Shown: positions 1-9,170, counted from the stretch's first letter. The stretch: 64,000 bases of DNA from Pseudoduganella dura (GCF_009727155.1 NZ_WNWM01000002.1:2666001-2730000); one strand, 5' to 3'. The notes: generated from the letters alone by a model not told the origin. Made by a program: numbers and translations.

Positions 1-2109
1 CACCGCGACAGCGCGACGGAAGAACGCGATGCGATCAATGGATGGTGCGCCGTTCGCAGCCTTCAGCCGGCTAGTGCGTCCCTGCATAGCTGGGACTACG
101 ATTATCCATCCGCCCGCAGCTTCATGACGACCGGCGCGACGGGCGCCACAGACCAGGGCGTTCGCGGCAACCGGCTTGCCGCCCTGCTTGAAGACCATGA
201 GGTGGCCGCTCCGCACATTGCCGACAGCGCGGTGGACCTTACCCGCCTCGGCGCGCTGCAGATGGGCCGTCACGATTACGCCGCGAAGTGCTTCCGCGGC
301 GAAGGCGGCGTGCGCGCACTGGCGGTCGGCGAATGGATCCGGATCGATGGACACCCTGAGCTCGACATGCATCCGACCGGCGAACGCCAATTCGTCATCA
401 CCGCGCAGCAGATTATTGCGCAGAACAACTTGCCGGTGGAGTTTCGCGCCAGGGTGGAACAGCTGTTCAGCCGCAGCGGCTGGGTTTTCGATCCCCACCT
501 GCCGCGTGCAAGAACAGCCAGCCGCTACAAGACGCAATTCGAATGCGTGCGGCGCGGAATCCGCATCGTGCCCCGGTATGACCCTCGTTATGACCTGCCA
601 GCGCCTCGGCTGCAGAGCGCTATCGTGGTCGGCCCGCCGAATGAGGAAATCTGGTGCGACGAATTTGGCAGGGTCAAGATCCGCCTTGCCGGCACCCGGC
701 CTGCCGACCATGAGCATGCGGCCGGCGCCGGCAGTTCCGATACCGATGCGGACTCCGCCTGGGTACGCGTGGCGTCGAGCTGGGCCGGAAATGGCCCAGG
801 CACCGGCAATCAGTTCGGAACCCGCTTTCTCCCCTCGGTGGGCACCGAGGTATTGATCGATTTTCTCGGCGGCGACCCCGACAAGCCCGTCATCGTCGCC
901 CAGCTGTTCAACCGCGCGGCGCCGCCGCCGGGGTTCAGCAAGGAAGATGGCCTGCCCGGCAGCAAATACCAGTCGGGCATCCGCAGCCGTGAAATCCAGG
1001 GCCAGTGCGGCAACCAGGTACGGATCGACGACACGCCTGGCCAGATCAATATCCAGGTCGCCAGCGACCACGGCGGCAGCCAGCTCAATCTCGGCTACCT
1101 GACCGAGCCGCGGCACGAAGGCCGGGGAGCCGCGCGCGGCGAAGGAGCGGAACTGCGCACCGACGAACACCTGGCGCTGCGCGCCGCGAAAGGCATGCTG
1201 GTCAGCGCATGGAAAGGCCTCGGCGGTGCAACGAGAACCGGTGCCCAGCTGGCCCGCGACGACTATTTGCGCCTGCTGCGCGAATGTGGCGAGCTGTGCA
1301 GAACGCTGGGCGAGTATGCGGCCGGCCACCAGGGTCTTGCGTCAAGCAGCCAGGAGCAGGACGCGCTGCGCGCACGCTTCGAAGCATGGGAAGCCGGCAG
1401 CAACACGGATCCCAAGACACACCCGCCAGCCGAGCCGGTCATCGCCGTAACCGCACCGGCGGGAATGGGGTTTGCCACGTCCAAAGCCGTTGTGACCTAT
1501 GCCGGCAGCACCATCGATACGGTGGCCCAACAGCACCTGCAACTGACCGCGGGCCAGTGCTTCACGCTCAACGCCGGCAAAGGCATTTCCCTGTTCTCGC
1601 ACCATGACGGTTTGAGCGCCATCGCCCACCAGGGAAAGCTGCTCCTGCAAAGCCAGCACGACGACACCACCGTCAACGCGGCACGCAATCTCACGCTGAC
1701 ATCTTCGGAAGGCAAGCTCCGTGCTATGGCCAAGGTGATCGAACTGGTGGCCGACGACGGTTCGTTCATCAAGATCGGCGATGGCAGCATCACTTTCGGC
1801 AGCAAGAACCCGCTGAAGTTTCTTGCACCCGACTTTACGTTCGATGCCGCAAGCACGCTCGCGGCCGAGTTGCCGGTTTTTGACAGCGCGGGGGCGGACC
1901 AGCAATTCCTAGCCCATTTCGAAGAAGGCGTGCCAGGCGACGAGCCGCTCGTGCCGACACCGGTTCCGGGGGCGAACATCAAGATCAGGGTTGACGATGG
2001 CAGCACCGTGGAAGGCCGCAGCGACGTGGGCGGCAAGTCGGAAGTGGTGGCGCGGGAGACGATGCGGATGGCATCCATCGTCGTAATGAGCAGCGGCGAC
2101 AAGGCATAG
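1..2109 (+). CDS. vgrG: Type VI secretion tip protein VgrG (5' end outside window)
   Basis: The reading frame is open from the first base, so the gene starts before the window. The ATG at 124 is internal. VgrG forms the trimeric spike of the type VI secretion system and carries effectors. Visible parts are the end of the gp27-like region, the gp5 OB-fold (EFGRVKIRL, then WVRVASSWAG and GTEVLIDFLGGDPDKP) and a DUF2345-type beta-helix region (GKGISLFSHHDGL to SFIKIGDGSITFGSKNP). The tail after about position 1920 is short and acidic. No HExxH protease extension like that of Pseudomonas VgrG2b is seen. The tle3-like gene starts 10 bases after the stop, implying co-transcription and a dedicated cargo. 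Confidence 0.95.
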   Translation, partial: HRDSATEERDAINGWCAVRSLQPASASLHSWDYDYPSARSFMTTGATGATDQGVRGNRLAALLEDHEVAAPHIADSAVDLTRLGALQMGRHDYAAKCFRGEGGVRALAVGEWIRIDGHPELDMHPTGERQFVITAQQIIAQNNLPVEFRARVEQLFSRSGWVFDPHLPRARTASRYKTQFECVRRGIRIVPRYDPRYDLPAPRLQSAIVVGPPNEEIWCDEFGRVKIRLAGTRPADHEHAAGAGSSDTDADSAWVRVASSWAGNGPGTGNQFGTRFLPSVGTEVLIDFLGGDPDKPVIVAQLFNRAAPPPGFSKEDGLPGSKYQSGIRSREIQGQCGNQVRIDDTPGQINIQVASDHGGSQLNLGYLTEPRHEGRGAARGEGAELRTDEHLALRAAKGMLVSAWKGLGGATRTGAQLARDDYLRLLRECGELCRTLGEYAAGHQGLASSSQEQDALRARFEAWEAGSNTDPKTHPPAEPVIAVTAPAGMGFATSKAVVTYAGSTIDTVAQQHLQLTAGQCFTLNAGKGISLFSHHDGLSAIAHQGKLLLQSQHDDTTVNAARNLTLTSSEGKLRAMAKVIELVADDGSFIKIGDGSITFGSKNPLKFLAPDFTFDAASTLAAELPVFDSAGADQQFLAHFEEGVPGDEPLVPTPVPGANIKIRVDDGSTVEGRSDVGGKSEVVARETMRMASIVVMSSGDKA

Positions 2110-2119
2110 GAGAACATAC

Positions 2120-4408
2120 ATGGGCTACCAGAAGATTCCCTACGAATGCGGCACCCGCGATGCGGTACTGGAAAAGGGCCGTACACAGTGCAAGGGTGTG
2201 ACCGTGCGCCGCCGCCTTCCCGGCAACATCATCGTGGTCCATGGCGTCAACGATGTGGGCACCAGCTACGCTGCCGTGGAGGAAGGGCTGTGCGCCGGGC
2301 TGGAAGAGCGGCTGCTGCGGCGCTTCCAGCCGGCCGGATACAAAAACCCTGCGGACGCCGATAAAAATAGCGTGGTCGAAGATCCCGACGCGGTGTTCTA
2401 CAAGCGCACGGTAATAGACGACACCAATAGCCCGGTCATTCCCTTCTACTGGGGATACCGGGAACTGAACAGCGAAACCAGGATTGTCAACGGCCAGAAA
2501 ACCGACCGCTACGGCAACCGCCTGGACAAGGATTCTTCCAAGGGCGGCGGGCCATTCGGCAATGCCACCAACACCTTGCCGGACATGTGGAACAGGGGCA
2601 TGTGCGCGCCCTTCGATCCGTCCGGCGACGCGATCCGTCCCCTGCGCAGCGCGCCCGGGCGCATGTATATGGTGCTGGCCGCGCGCCGTCTGGCAGCGCT
2701 GATCTCGATGATCCGCGATTACGATGCCAATGAGACCGTGACCATCGTCGCGCACAGCCAGGGGTGCCTGCTGAGCCTGCTTGCGCAAGCCTTCCTGCTG
2801 GAGCAGGGCCTGCGCCCTGCCGACACGCTGGTACTGACCCATCCACCCTACGGCCTGGATGAGAATGCAAACTGGTTAACCTGGGGAGCCGAACTGATCC
2901 ACAGCGGTACCGACAGCGCGATGGAACCCTACTATCACCTGATCAATGCGCGGCAGACCATGCATGCCCGCCTGCAGACGCTGGTCAACATCGTGCGCGG
3001 CGTGGCCAGCGCCAAGGCCGCCATGCCGGCATTCACCACGCTGACTGACGACGCGCAGCATGGCGGCATGGTCGACCAGCGCTGGAAGGCAGTGGCCGAC
3101 CGCGACAACCGCGGCAAGGTCTACCTGTACTTCTGCCCGGAAGACATGACGGTGGCGCTCGACAATGTGCAGGGCATCGGCTGGCAGGGCGTGCCGGACT
3201 TCATTAACGGCACACAGTACAAAAGCGACTATCTGCCGGTCTTCGACCCTCGCACGCAAACGCGCAAGGAACAATATCCAACCCGACCGATGGCCAGGAG
3301 CGTCACGCGCAAGCCGCTGGAAGAACTGGGGCCATCGTTTCACCAGCGCGTATTCACCGACAAGATGCGCTTCGACCCGGGCACGGGCAAGTTCGAATGG
3401 ACCCTGGTGGGCCAGCCCCCGCACGACTTCCCCCTGCGCGTGGCAAGCAAGGCGCTCGATCCGCACGGCAGGGTCGAGGACGACAAGGCCCACGTGGAAG
3501 CCAGCGGCCGCACGCTGCGCAAGCGGCTCCCGGTGGCCACATGGCCGATCGATCAGCGCGCCAGTCCGGTCGAACAGCGTTTCGGCATCCGGCGGATCAA
3601 TGGCGAAGCACTGGCCAGGCCGTGCCGCGCCGACCTGCGGGGCAACCAGATCGATGCGGACAAGCTGCCGACCGGCTCGCCACAGTCGCGCCTGCCGGCC
3701 GAAGACCGCGGGCCGTGCGAGGAAGTCGACCCGATCGATGCCGCGACCGCCACTGCCAATGGCGGCCTGCTCCGCTGGCGCAAGATCCGTCCCGATCCGT
3801 CGGGCCACCGGCATTTCCCGGCAGTGCCGGAGCCCCTGTCCAGTGCGGAACTGCAGCGTGTTTCAGACCTGTACAACGCGGAAAACGCACCGAAGGACGC
3901 TGCAAGGGACGACCTTTTTACCGTTACGCAGGCCTACCGCGATCCCAGCGGTGTCGTCAAGGCCATCATTCAGGAAAGCCCGAACGCAGCCCGACTGCGA
4001 TGGCAACAGACCGTCAGTGCGAAGTCGTTCCATGGCGTGATCATCGGCAGCCGGGAAAACCATCGGCGCGTGACTGCGTATGACGTTGCCATTGGCGGCG
4101 GAAAGGCGAGCAGTGATCCGAATTTTTATGCGTATTTGTGCGCGGTGGCGGATTGGCGGTTGAAGAAGCTTCAAAGGTCGGATAATCCGCGTAGCGGAAT
4201 TTTACAATGGGGAGATTTCCAGAGCCGATTCCGGGTTTATTGGGCAGACGAGCTCCAGTGGCGAAAAGACCTTATTGAAGGCAATGCCAATTACTACAGC
4301 ACTGGAACTTTGCCGACTTGCTTACCCATACTGACCGGAAATTTGTGGGAGATCATTGTATCTGAAACGATGAGTGGAAGAACAGTAGAGAAAAATCCAA
4401 AAAAATAA
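2120..4408 (+). CDS. tle3: Tle3-family type VI lipase effector
   Basis: 762 residues. The N-terminal part is an alpha/beta-hydrolase: an early IIVVHGVNDVG strand/oxyanion region and a nucleophile elbow AHSQG with Ser about 213 (the first Gly is Ala, as in many Tle lipases). The C-terminal part, from about residue 440, matches the Tle3 C-terminal domain (formerly DUF3274). Tle3 proteins are antibacterial phospholipases delivered by VgrG with help from the Tla3 adaptor. The gene sits directly after vgrG and before a tla3 homologue, as expected of an effector-adaptor operon. No signal peptide is seen, as is usual for type VI cargo. Codons for about the last 80 residues (from about 4170) are AT-rich compared with the body. 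The segment 3616-4169 is repeated at 6262-6815. Confidence 0.88.
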   Translation: MGYQKIPYECGTRDAVLEKGRTQCKGVTVRRRLPGNIIVVHGVNDVGTSYAAVEEGLCAGLEERLLRRFQPAGYKNPADADKNSVVEDPDAVFYKRTVIDDTNSPVIPFYWGYRELNSETRIVNGQKTDRYGNRLDKDSSKGGGPFGNATNTLPDMWNRGMCAPFDPSGDAIRPLRSAPGRMYMVLAARRLAALISMIRDYDANETVTIVAHSQGCLLSLLAQAFLLEQGLRPADTLVLTHPPYGLDENANWLTWGAELIHSGTDSAMEPYYHLINARQTMHARLQTLVNIVRGVASAKAAMPAFTTLTDDAQHGGMVDQRWKAVADRDNRGKVYLYFCPEDMTVALDNVQGIGWQGVPDFINGTQYKSDYLPVFDPRTQTRKEQYPTRPMARSVTRKPLEELGPSFHQRVFTDKMRFDPGTGKFEWTLVGQPPHDFPLRVASKALDPHGRVEDDKAHVEASGRTLRKRLPVATWPIDQRASPVEQRFGIRRINGEALARPCRADLRGNQIDADKLPTGSPQSRLPAEDRGPCEEVDPIDAATATANGGLLRWRKIRPDPSGHRHFPAVPEPLSSAELQRVSDLYNAENAPKDAARDDLFTVTQAYRDPSGVVKAIIQESPNAARLRWQQTVSAKSFHGVIIGSRENHRRVTAYDVAIGGGKASSDPNFYAYLCAVADWRLKKLQRSDNPRSGILQWGDFQSRFRVYWADELQWRKDLIEGNANYYSTGTLPTCLPILTGNLWEIIVSETMSGRTVEKNPKK
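3616..4169 (+). repeat. Direct repeat A, copy 1 (inside tle3)
   Basis: About 554 bp almost identical to 6262-6815, encoding Tle3 residues about 500-683. Most differences lie in a short patch near 3660-3715. Identity stops abruptly after the AAGAAGC at 4163-4169, where the two copies begin to diverge and become AT-rich. Confidence 0.9.
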
Positions 4409-4537
4409 CTATAATTAATTTCCTCACACCGGAACATTAATAAAAATTGATATGCATCAAAATTAACAGACTTGCCTAGCCCTTATGCACTATGGATCGC
4501 ATTCGAAGTTCCAATTTAATAGAAAATGGAGGCCATA

Positions 4538-6145
4538 ATGAATAAATTGCATTGGATTGCAATTATACTTTCATTTGTTGCATTAATTTTTGGCGGAATG
4601 TGGTGCGTAGCAAAGCGAAAGGCAATAGAGCAAGAACGGACAGAACAAATCAATGCATCTGGATTGCAACAGAAATCGACAACCAAACATGTCGATGAAA
4701 ATAGGCATAAATATATTCTTGAAGTAATTGGACTAGGCATTACGGTCGATAAATATCGACAGGATGCGCTTTGGAAAATACTTCAAAAGGGCAACCCCTA
4801 TCAAAGCATTCGAGAAAAAGATCCCAAGAAGTATGAGTGGGCCCTATTCGACAAATATGGCATTTCCGGTGGCAGAGCATGTGACGCGTTGGAGAATGGC
4901 GCCGGCCCCTCGCCAATGTACTGGGGCGTTCCTAGTTTCTATGCAGGCTCACCAATTGCAGATCCTTCAGCACAGCCTAGTTTGATTGATCCAATAGCCG
5001 GTTTGGCTGCTAGCGCGGTAGGTACGGGCATGGCATGGCATTTATTTGTTACTGGCCAATGGCAGCTATCTGAACGGCCTGATCAATTGCTTGAAGAAAT
5101 ATTCGAATTTTTTGATACCTATCCAGACATTCCGTACGTGGTGCTCCTATCTGAAGATAGCCTTACAACTCGTGATCGCAATCTTCCTCTAGAGTCATCA
5201 CGACTAGTCAAGGACGGTTTTTACATTCCTGAAATGCCCGACTCCTCCTCAGTACTTGTATTGGCACGTCGTGAGCGCGTGGAGCCTTTACGATCTTTTG
5301 TATGGAAAGACCCCGATAATGACTATCTGCAGGAAACACTGCGTAGAACGTATTTTGCGCTTCAAGATAATGTTCCAACCCCCGAGCGTCAGAAAAATCC
5401 TGGAAAACTGGTTCCAGTAGGCCGCCAACCCACTGTCGCCGAATGGCTCGCCACTGCCGATGCGTTCGCCAAAGGCAAACGCACCGATGCCAGCCTTGTC
5501 GCGCCCATCTTGGGGAACTTCAAACACTGGAATCACCAGCCGCCAAAGAACTGGAAACCAACCCCGTGGTTCCCTGTTCCCTGGAACAGCAACCAGCTTG
5601 CCGCGTTCGACAATTTGCCCACGCTCGGCTTCATCCATCGCCCCGTGTTCGTCCGTTTCGAAGACGAGCACGGCAAGCCGGTGACACGCCGAGAGCAGCG
5701 GCAGAAATTGCTGGAAGCCGGCTGGCAGCAGGCACTGCAAACACTGCCCGAAGCGGAGCGCGCCAAGGGCCCGGCCCGCATTATCGGCGCCTTCGGCAAC
5801 CACACCGAACAACGGATTGCCTTCGAAGGCATGTTGCACCGTTACGCCGAACAGGGCGGTCCGGAAATCGATACCGGCAACATGGCGCAGTTCATCGGCA
5901 CCGACAACCGCATCGGCAACATGGGCGCGGCGACCTTCTTTGTACAGATGGCGCTGGGCGTGATGGGCAGCTACAACGCCGGCGGCATATCGGCCGCCGT
6001 TAACCTGCGTGAACTCGGCGGCGCCAGCATCGTATTCGTCAGCCCGCCACCGGACGACAAGCGCAAGCAGCAGGGGGAACAATTCCGACACAACGTCGAG
6101 CCTGCGATCGATCCGAAGAATTACGAGGTGCCGGCTGTCGAGTGA
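4538..6145 (+). CDS. tla3: Tla3-like type VI lipase adaptor (DUF2875), copy 1
   Basis: 535 residues. Tla3 proteins load Tle3 lipases onto their VgrG. The start at 4538 is preferred over the in-frame ATG at 4526 because GGAGG (4528-4532) lies 5 bases before it. Residues about 5-25 form a membrane anchor, followed by a soluble DUF2875-type region (conserved LEVIGLGITVDKYRQ, ENGAGPSP, GVPSFYAGSPIADP, LFVTGQWQLSERPD). The first half is AT-rich: bases 4561-4620 contain only 21 G or C. The second half, from 5404, has the normal high-GC composition and is nearly identical to the second copy. The gene is separated from tle3 by an AT-rich gap of 129 bases. Confidence 0.85.
   Translation: MNKLHWIAIILSFVALIFGGMWCVAKRKAIEQERTEQINASGLQQKSTTKHVDENRHKYILEVIGLGITVDKYRQDALWKILQKGNPYQSIREKDPKKYEWALFDKYGISGGRACDALENGAGPSPMYWGVPSFYAGSPIADPSAQPSLIDPIAGLAASAVGTGMAWHLFVTGQWQLSERPDQLLEEIFEFFDTYPDIPYVVLLSEDSLTTRDRNLPLESSRLVKDGFYIPEMPDSSSVLVLARRERVEPLRSFVWKDPDNDYLQETLRRTYFALQDNVPTPERQKNPGKLVPVGRQPTVAEWLATADAFAKGKRTDASLVAPILGNFKHWNHQPPKNWKPTPWFPVPWNSNQLAAFDNLPTLGFIHRPVFVRFEDEHGKPVTRREQRQKLLEAGWQQALQTLPEAERAKGPARIIGAFGNHTEQRIAFEGMLHRYAEQGGPEIDTGNMAQFIGTDNRIGNMGAATFFVQMALGVMGSYNAGGISAAVNLRELGGASIVFVSPPPDDKRKQQGEQFRHNVEPAIDPKNYEVPAVE
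5404..6145 (+). repeat. Direct repeat B, copy 1 (3' half of tla3)
   Basis: 742 bp nearly identical to 8061-8802, ending at both stop codons with a constant offset of 2657. It starts at AAAACTGGTT, where the two adaptor genes change from divergent to near-identical DNA. Confidence 0.92.
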
Positions 6146-7051
6146 GTGCTTCGCGCCCCCTTTGCACATAAGCGCGCCCATCTGGCCATCAGCCTTATGC
6201 GATGCGGCCTGCTTCCGGCTTGGCGAGGCATGGCTTCCATCGTCGTAACGAGCAGCAGCGACAGGCCGTGCCGCGCCGACCTGCGCGGCAACCAGATCGA
6301 TGCGGACAAGTTGCCATCGAATTCCCCAAGGTCGCGCTTGCCTGTTAAGGACCAGGGTCCCTGCGAAGAAGTCGACCCGATCGATGCCGCGACCGCCACT
6401 GCCAATGGCGGCCTGCTCCGCTGGCGCAAGATCCGTCCCGATCCGTCGGGCCACCGGCATTTCCCGGCAGTGCCGGAGCCCCTGTCCAGTGCGGAACTGC
6501 AGCGTGTTTCAGACCTGTACAACGCGGAAAACGCACCGAAGGACGCTGCAAGGGACGACCTTTTTACCGTTACCCAGGCCTACCGCGATCCCAGCGGTGT
6601 CGTCAAGGCCATCATCCAGGAAAGCCCGAACGCAGCCCGACTGCGATGGCAACAGACCGTCAGTGCGAAGTCGTTCCATGGCGTGATCATCGGCAGCCGA
6701 GAAAACCATCGGCGCGTGACTGCGTATGACGTCGCCATTGGTGGAGGAAAAGCGAGTAGTGATCCGAATTTTTATGCGTATTTGTGCGCGGTGGCGGATT
6801 GGCGGTTGAAGAAGCCGCAGAAATCCGACAAACCGCGACGTGGAATAATGAAGTGGGAAACTTTCAAAGAAGAATTTTCAATTTATTGGAATGATGAACT
6901 CCCATGGCGCAGAACGCTTATTGAGGGCAATTCATACTATTACAATAACGGAACTCTTCCGGAATGCCTTCCTATACTCTTTGGAAAATTATGGGAAATA
7001 ATTATTTCCGAAACAATGAGCGGCAAACAGGTAACCGGGAGAAATAAATGA
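6146..7051 (+). pseudogene. Tle3 C-terminal fragment with a VgrG-tail remnant
   Basis: An open frame of 301 codons beginning with a GTG directly after the tla3 stop. From 6262 on it matches Tle3 residue about 500 to the end. It lacks the whole alpha/beta-hydrolase domain, including the AHSQG serine, so it cannot be a lipase. Just before that point, 6230-6267 matches the 3' end of vgrG (2068-2105), in the same reading frame (MASIVV, then SSxD). The join lies at a shared AGGC, consistent with deletion between the end of a duplicated vgrG and the middle of a duplicated tle3. The frame is intact over 900 bases and has its own diverged tail, so expression as an orphan C-terminal domain is possible. 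The stop overlaps the next start (ATGA at 7048). Confidence 0.75.
6262..6815 (+). repeat. Direct repeat A, copy 2
   Basis: Partner of 3616-4169 (offset 2646). After 6815 the coding sequence turns AT-rich and diverges from copy 1 at DNA level, although the encoded tails stay related (both contain LIEGN, GTLP, CLPIL, SETMSG). Confidence 0.9.
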
Positions 7052-8802
7052 CTGCAAAGCTTTTCGCCTCAACTCCTCCCAGCCATCCGAATTTAGTGAA
7101 ATATATACTATTCGCAGCATTAACGATCATCATCGTAAGCTTTATATGGCTCATATTTCAGGAAACTTTTTTTCACGTAGAAATGGAAACAACTATGAAT
7201 AAAATACGATGGCTCAGCATTTCAATTTTGATCGCCTTTTCAGCATGTTTTGGTAGTTGGTTTTTTACTAATAAGACGGTTACTAGCCACCAGAAGGATT
7301 GGCAAAAGCGGTCAGATCAACCTAAACAAGAGAAAACAAAGGCGCTGAATCTGCAAGCTCATCGAGAATACGCATTGGAAGTAATCAGCCTCGGCATTAC
7401 TGTCGAAAAATACCGGCAAAATTCATTGTGGAAAATTCTTCAGGCAGGACAACCCTACGAGAGTATTAGAGAACAGGATCCAAAAAAATATGATTGGCAA
7501 AGATTCGACAAGGATGGGGTTTCAGGCTCTAGAGCATGTGATGCACTTGAAAATGGAGCTGGTCCATCACCAACTCACTGGGGGGTCCCAACCTTCTATG
7601 CTGGATCGCCAATAGCCGATCCAGATGGACAGCCGAGCGCAATGGATCCGATGGCCGGGCTAGCGAGCAGTGCAATTGGTACCGGCATAGCGTGGCATTT
7701 GTTTGTTACTGGCCCTTGGAAGCTGTCTGAAAGACCTGATGATTTACTAGAGGAAGTATTTGCTTTTTTCGATTCTCATCCTGATCTCCCATACGTGGTT
7801 CTCCTATCTGAAGACAGTTTGAGCACAAGAAACGACAACCTTCCTCATGGAGCACTTAAATTAGTTAAAGATGGCTATTACATCCCCGCCATGCCAGACT
7901 CTACCGCCGTATTTATTCTTGCCCGCCGCGAACGCGTCGAACCGCTGCGTCCTTTTGCTTGGAAAGACCCGGATAACGACTATCTCCAAGAGACACTTCG
8001 TAGAACATATTTCGCGCTGCAAGACAAAGTACCTACTGCCGAAAGACTCGCAAATCCTGAAAAACTGGTTCCTGTAGGCCGCCAACCCACTGTCGCCGAA
8101 TGGCTCGCCACTGCCGATGCGTTCGCCAAAGGCAAACGCACCGATGCCAGCCTTGTCGCGCCCATCTTGGGGAACTTCAAACACTGGAATCACCAGCCGC
8201 CAAAGAACTGGAAACCAACCCCGTGGTTCCCTGTTCCCTGGAACGGCAACCAGCTTGCCGCGTTCGACAATTTGCCCACGCTCGGCTTCATCCATCGCCC
8301 CGTGTTCGTCCGTTTCGAAGACGAGCACGGCAAGCCGGTGACACGCCGAGAGCAGCGGCAGAAATTGCTGGAAGCCGGCTGGCAGCAGGCACTGAAAACA
8401 CTGCCCGAAGCGGAGCGCGCCAAGGGCCCGGCCCGCATTATCGGCGCCTTCGGCAATCACACCGAACAACGGATTGCCTTCGAAGGCATGTTGCACCACT
8501 ACGCCGAACAGGGCGGTCCGGAAATCGATACCGGCAACATGGCGCAGTTCATCGGTACCGACCACCGGATCGGCAACATGGGCGCGGCGACCTTCTTCGT
8601 GCAGATGGCGCTGGGCGTGATGGGCAGCTACAACGCCGGCGGCACGTCAGCCGCCGTCAACATGCGCGAAGCCGATGGCGCCAGCATCGTGTTCATCAGC
8701 CCACCTTCCGACGACAAGCGCAAGCAGCAGGGGGAACAATTTCGGCACAACGTGGAACCGGCAATCGATTCGAAGAATTATGAGATGCCGGTTGTCGATT
8801 GA
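7048..8802 (+). CDS. tla3: Tla3-like type VI lipase adaptor (DUF2875), copy 2
   Basis: 584 residues from 7048, which is preceded by GGGAG six bases upstream and overlaps the previous stop (ATGA), suggesting coupled translation. The sequence homologous to copy 1 begins only at the ATG at 7195 (residue 50), so the first 49 residues are an extra piece containing a second hydrophobic helix (about residues 17-38). A start at 7183 or 7195, giving a protein of the same length as copy 1, is a real alternative. Residues about 54-72 are the anchor equivalent to that of copy 1. The N-terminal half is AT-rich and diverged from copy 1. From 8061 the two are nearly identical. Probably loads a different or related Tle3. 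Confidence 0.82.
   Translation: MTAKLFASTPPSHPNLVKYILFAALTIIIVSFIWLIFQETFFHVEMETTMNKIRWLSISILIAFSACFGSWFFTNKTVTSHQKDWQKRSDQPKQEKTKALNLQAHREYALEVISLGITVEKYRQNSLWKILQAGQPYESIREQDPKKYDWQRFDKDGVSGSRACDALENGAGPSPTHWGVPTFYAGSPIADPDGQPSAMDPMAGLASSAIGTGIAWHLFVTGPWKLSERPDDLLEEVFAFFDSHPDLPYVVLLSEDSLSTRNDNLPHGALKLVKDGYYIPAMPDSTAVFILARRERVEPLRPFAWKDPDNDYLQETLRRTYFALQDKVPTAERLANPEKLVPVGRQPTVAEWLATADAFAKGKRTDASLVAPILGNFKHWNHQPPKNWKPTPWFPVPWNGNQLAAFDNLPTLGFIHRPVFVRFEDEHGKPVTRREQRQKLLEAGWQQALKTLPEAERAKGPARIIGAFGNHTEQRIAFEGMLHHYAEQGGPEIDTGNMAQFIGTDHRIGNMGAATFFVQMALGVMGSYNAGGTSAAVNMREADGASIVFISPPSDDKRKQQGEQFRHNVEPAIDSKNYEMPVVD
8061..8802 (+). repeat. Direct repeat B, copy 2 (3' half of second tla3)
   Basis: Partner of 5404-6145. 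The few substitutions are scattered, with slightly more change in the last 120 bases. The near-identity points to recent duplication or ongoing gene conversion. Confidence 0.92.
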
Positions 8803-8883
8803 GTGTTTACACTTTCTCGACGCTATCGATCAGGTTCGAACAAACTGGGCACCCACGAATTTTACGCTTACGAAAGGAACAAC

Positions 8884-9150
8884 ATGCGTAACGTCATTCG
8901 CCTCGGCGACCTCACCACCCATGGTGGAAAAGTCATTTCGGCAAAAGCCACGCACTTCAAGGTTGCCGGCATTGCCGTGGCCTGCGTGGGGGACCTGTGC
9001 GTATGCCCAATCCAGGGTCACAGCAACTGCCGGATCGTCAGCGGATCGGAGCGGCATCATATCAACGGCGTGGCGCTGGCCTTCGAAGGCGACGAGACGA
9101 GCTGTGGTGCCAAGCTGATCTCAAGTTTGGCTAACTTCAAGACCAGCTGA
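8884..9150 (+). CDS. PAAR-domain type VI tip protein
   Basis: 88 residues. PAAR proteins sharpen the VgrG spike tip and bind a metal. The sequence opens with MRNVIRLGDLTTHGGKVIS, the usual PAAR entry, and ends with GDETSCGAKLISS, which closes the small cone fold. Several Cys and His residues (ACVGDLCVCP, QGHSNC) could hold the metal. The ATG at 8884 is chosen over an in-frame upstream ATG at 8803 because AAAGGA lies a few bases before it and the fold begins there. It is the last gene of the type VI island and lies tail-to-tail with rpsJ. Confidence 0.88.
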   Translation: MRNVIRLGDLTTHGGKVISAKATHFKVAGIAVACVGDLCVCPIQGHSNCRIVSGSERHHINGVALAFEGDETSCGAKLISSLANFKTS

Positions 9151-9170
9151 ACGCGAGCGCTCAAAGAAAA

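Noticed and set aside
2750-2764. Degenerate, inactive lipase motif (AHSQG instead of GHSQG)
   Set aside because: Replacement of the first Gly by Ala is common in active lipases, so it is not evidence of inactivity.
3616-8802. Insertion-sequence-driven composite element
   Set aside because: The long direct repeats encode effector and adaptor parts. No transposase frame or terminal inverted repeats were seen around them.
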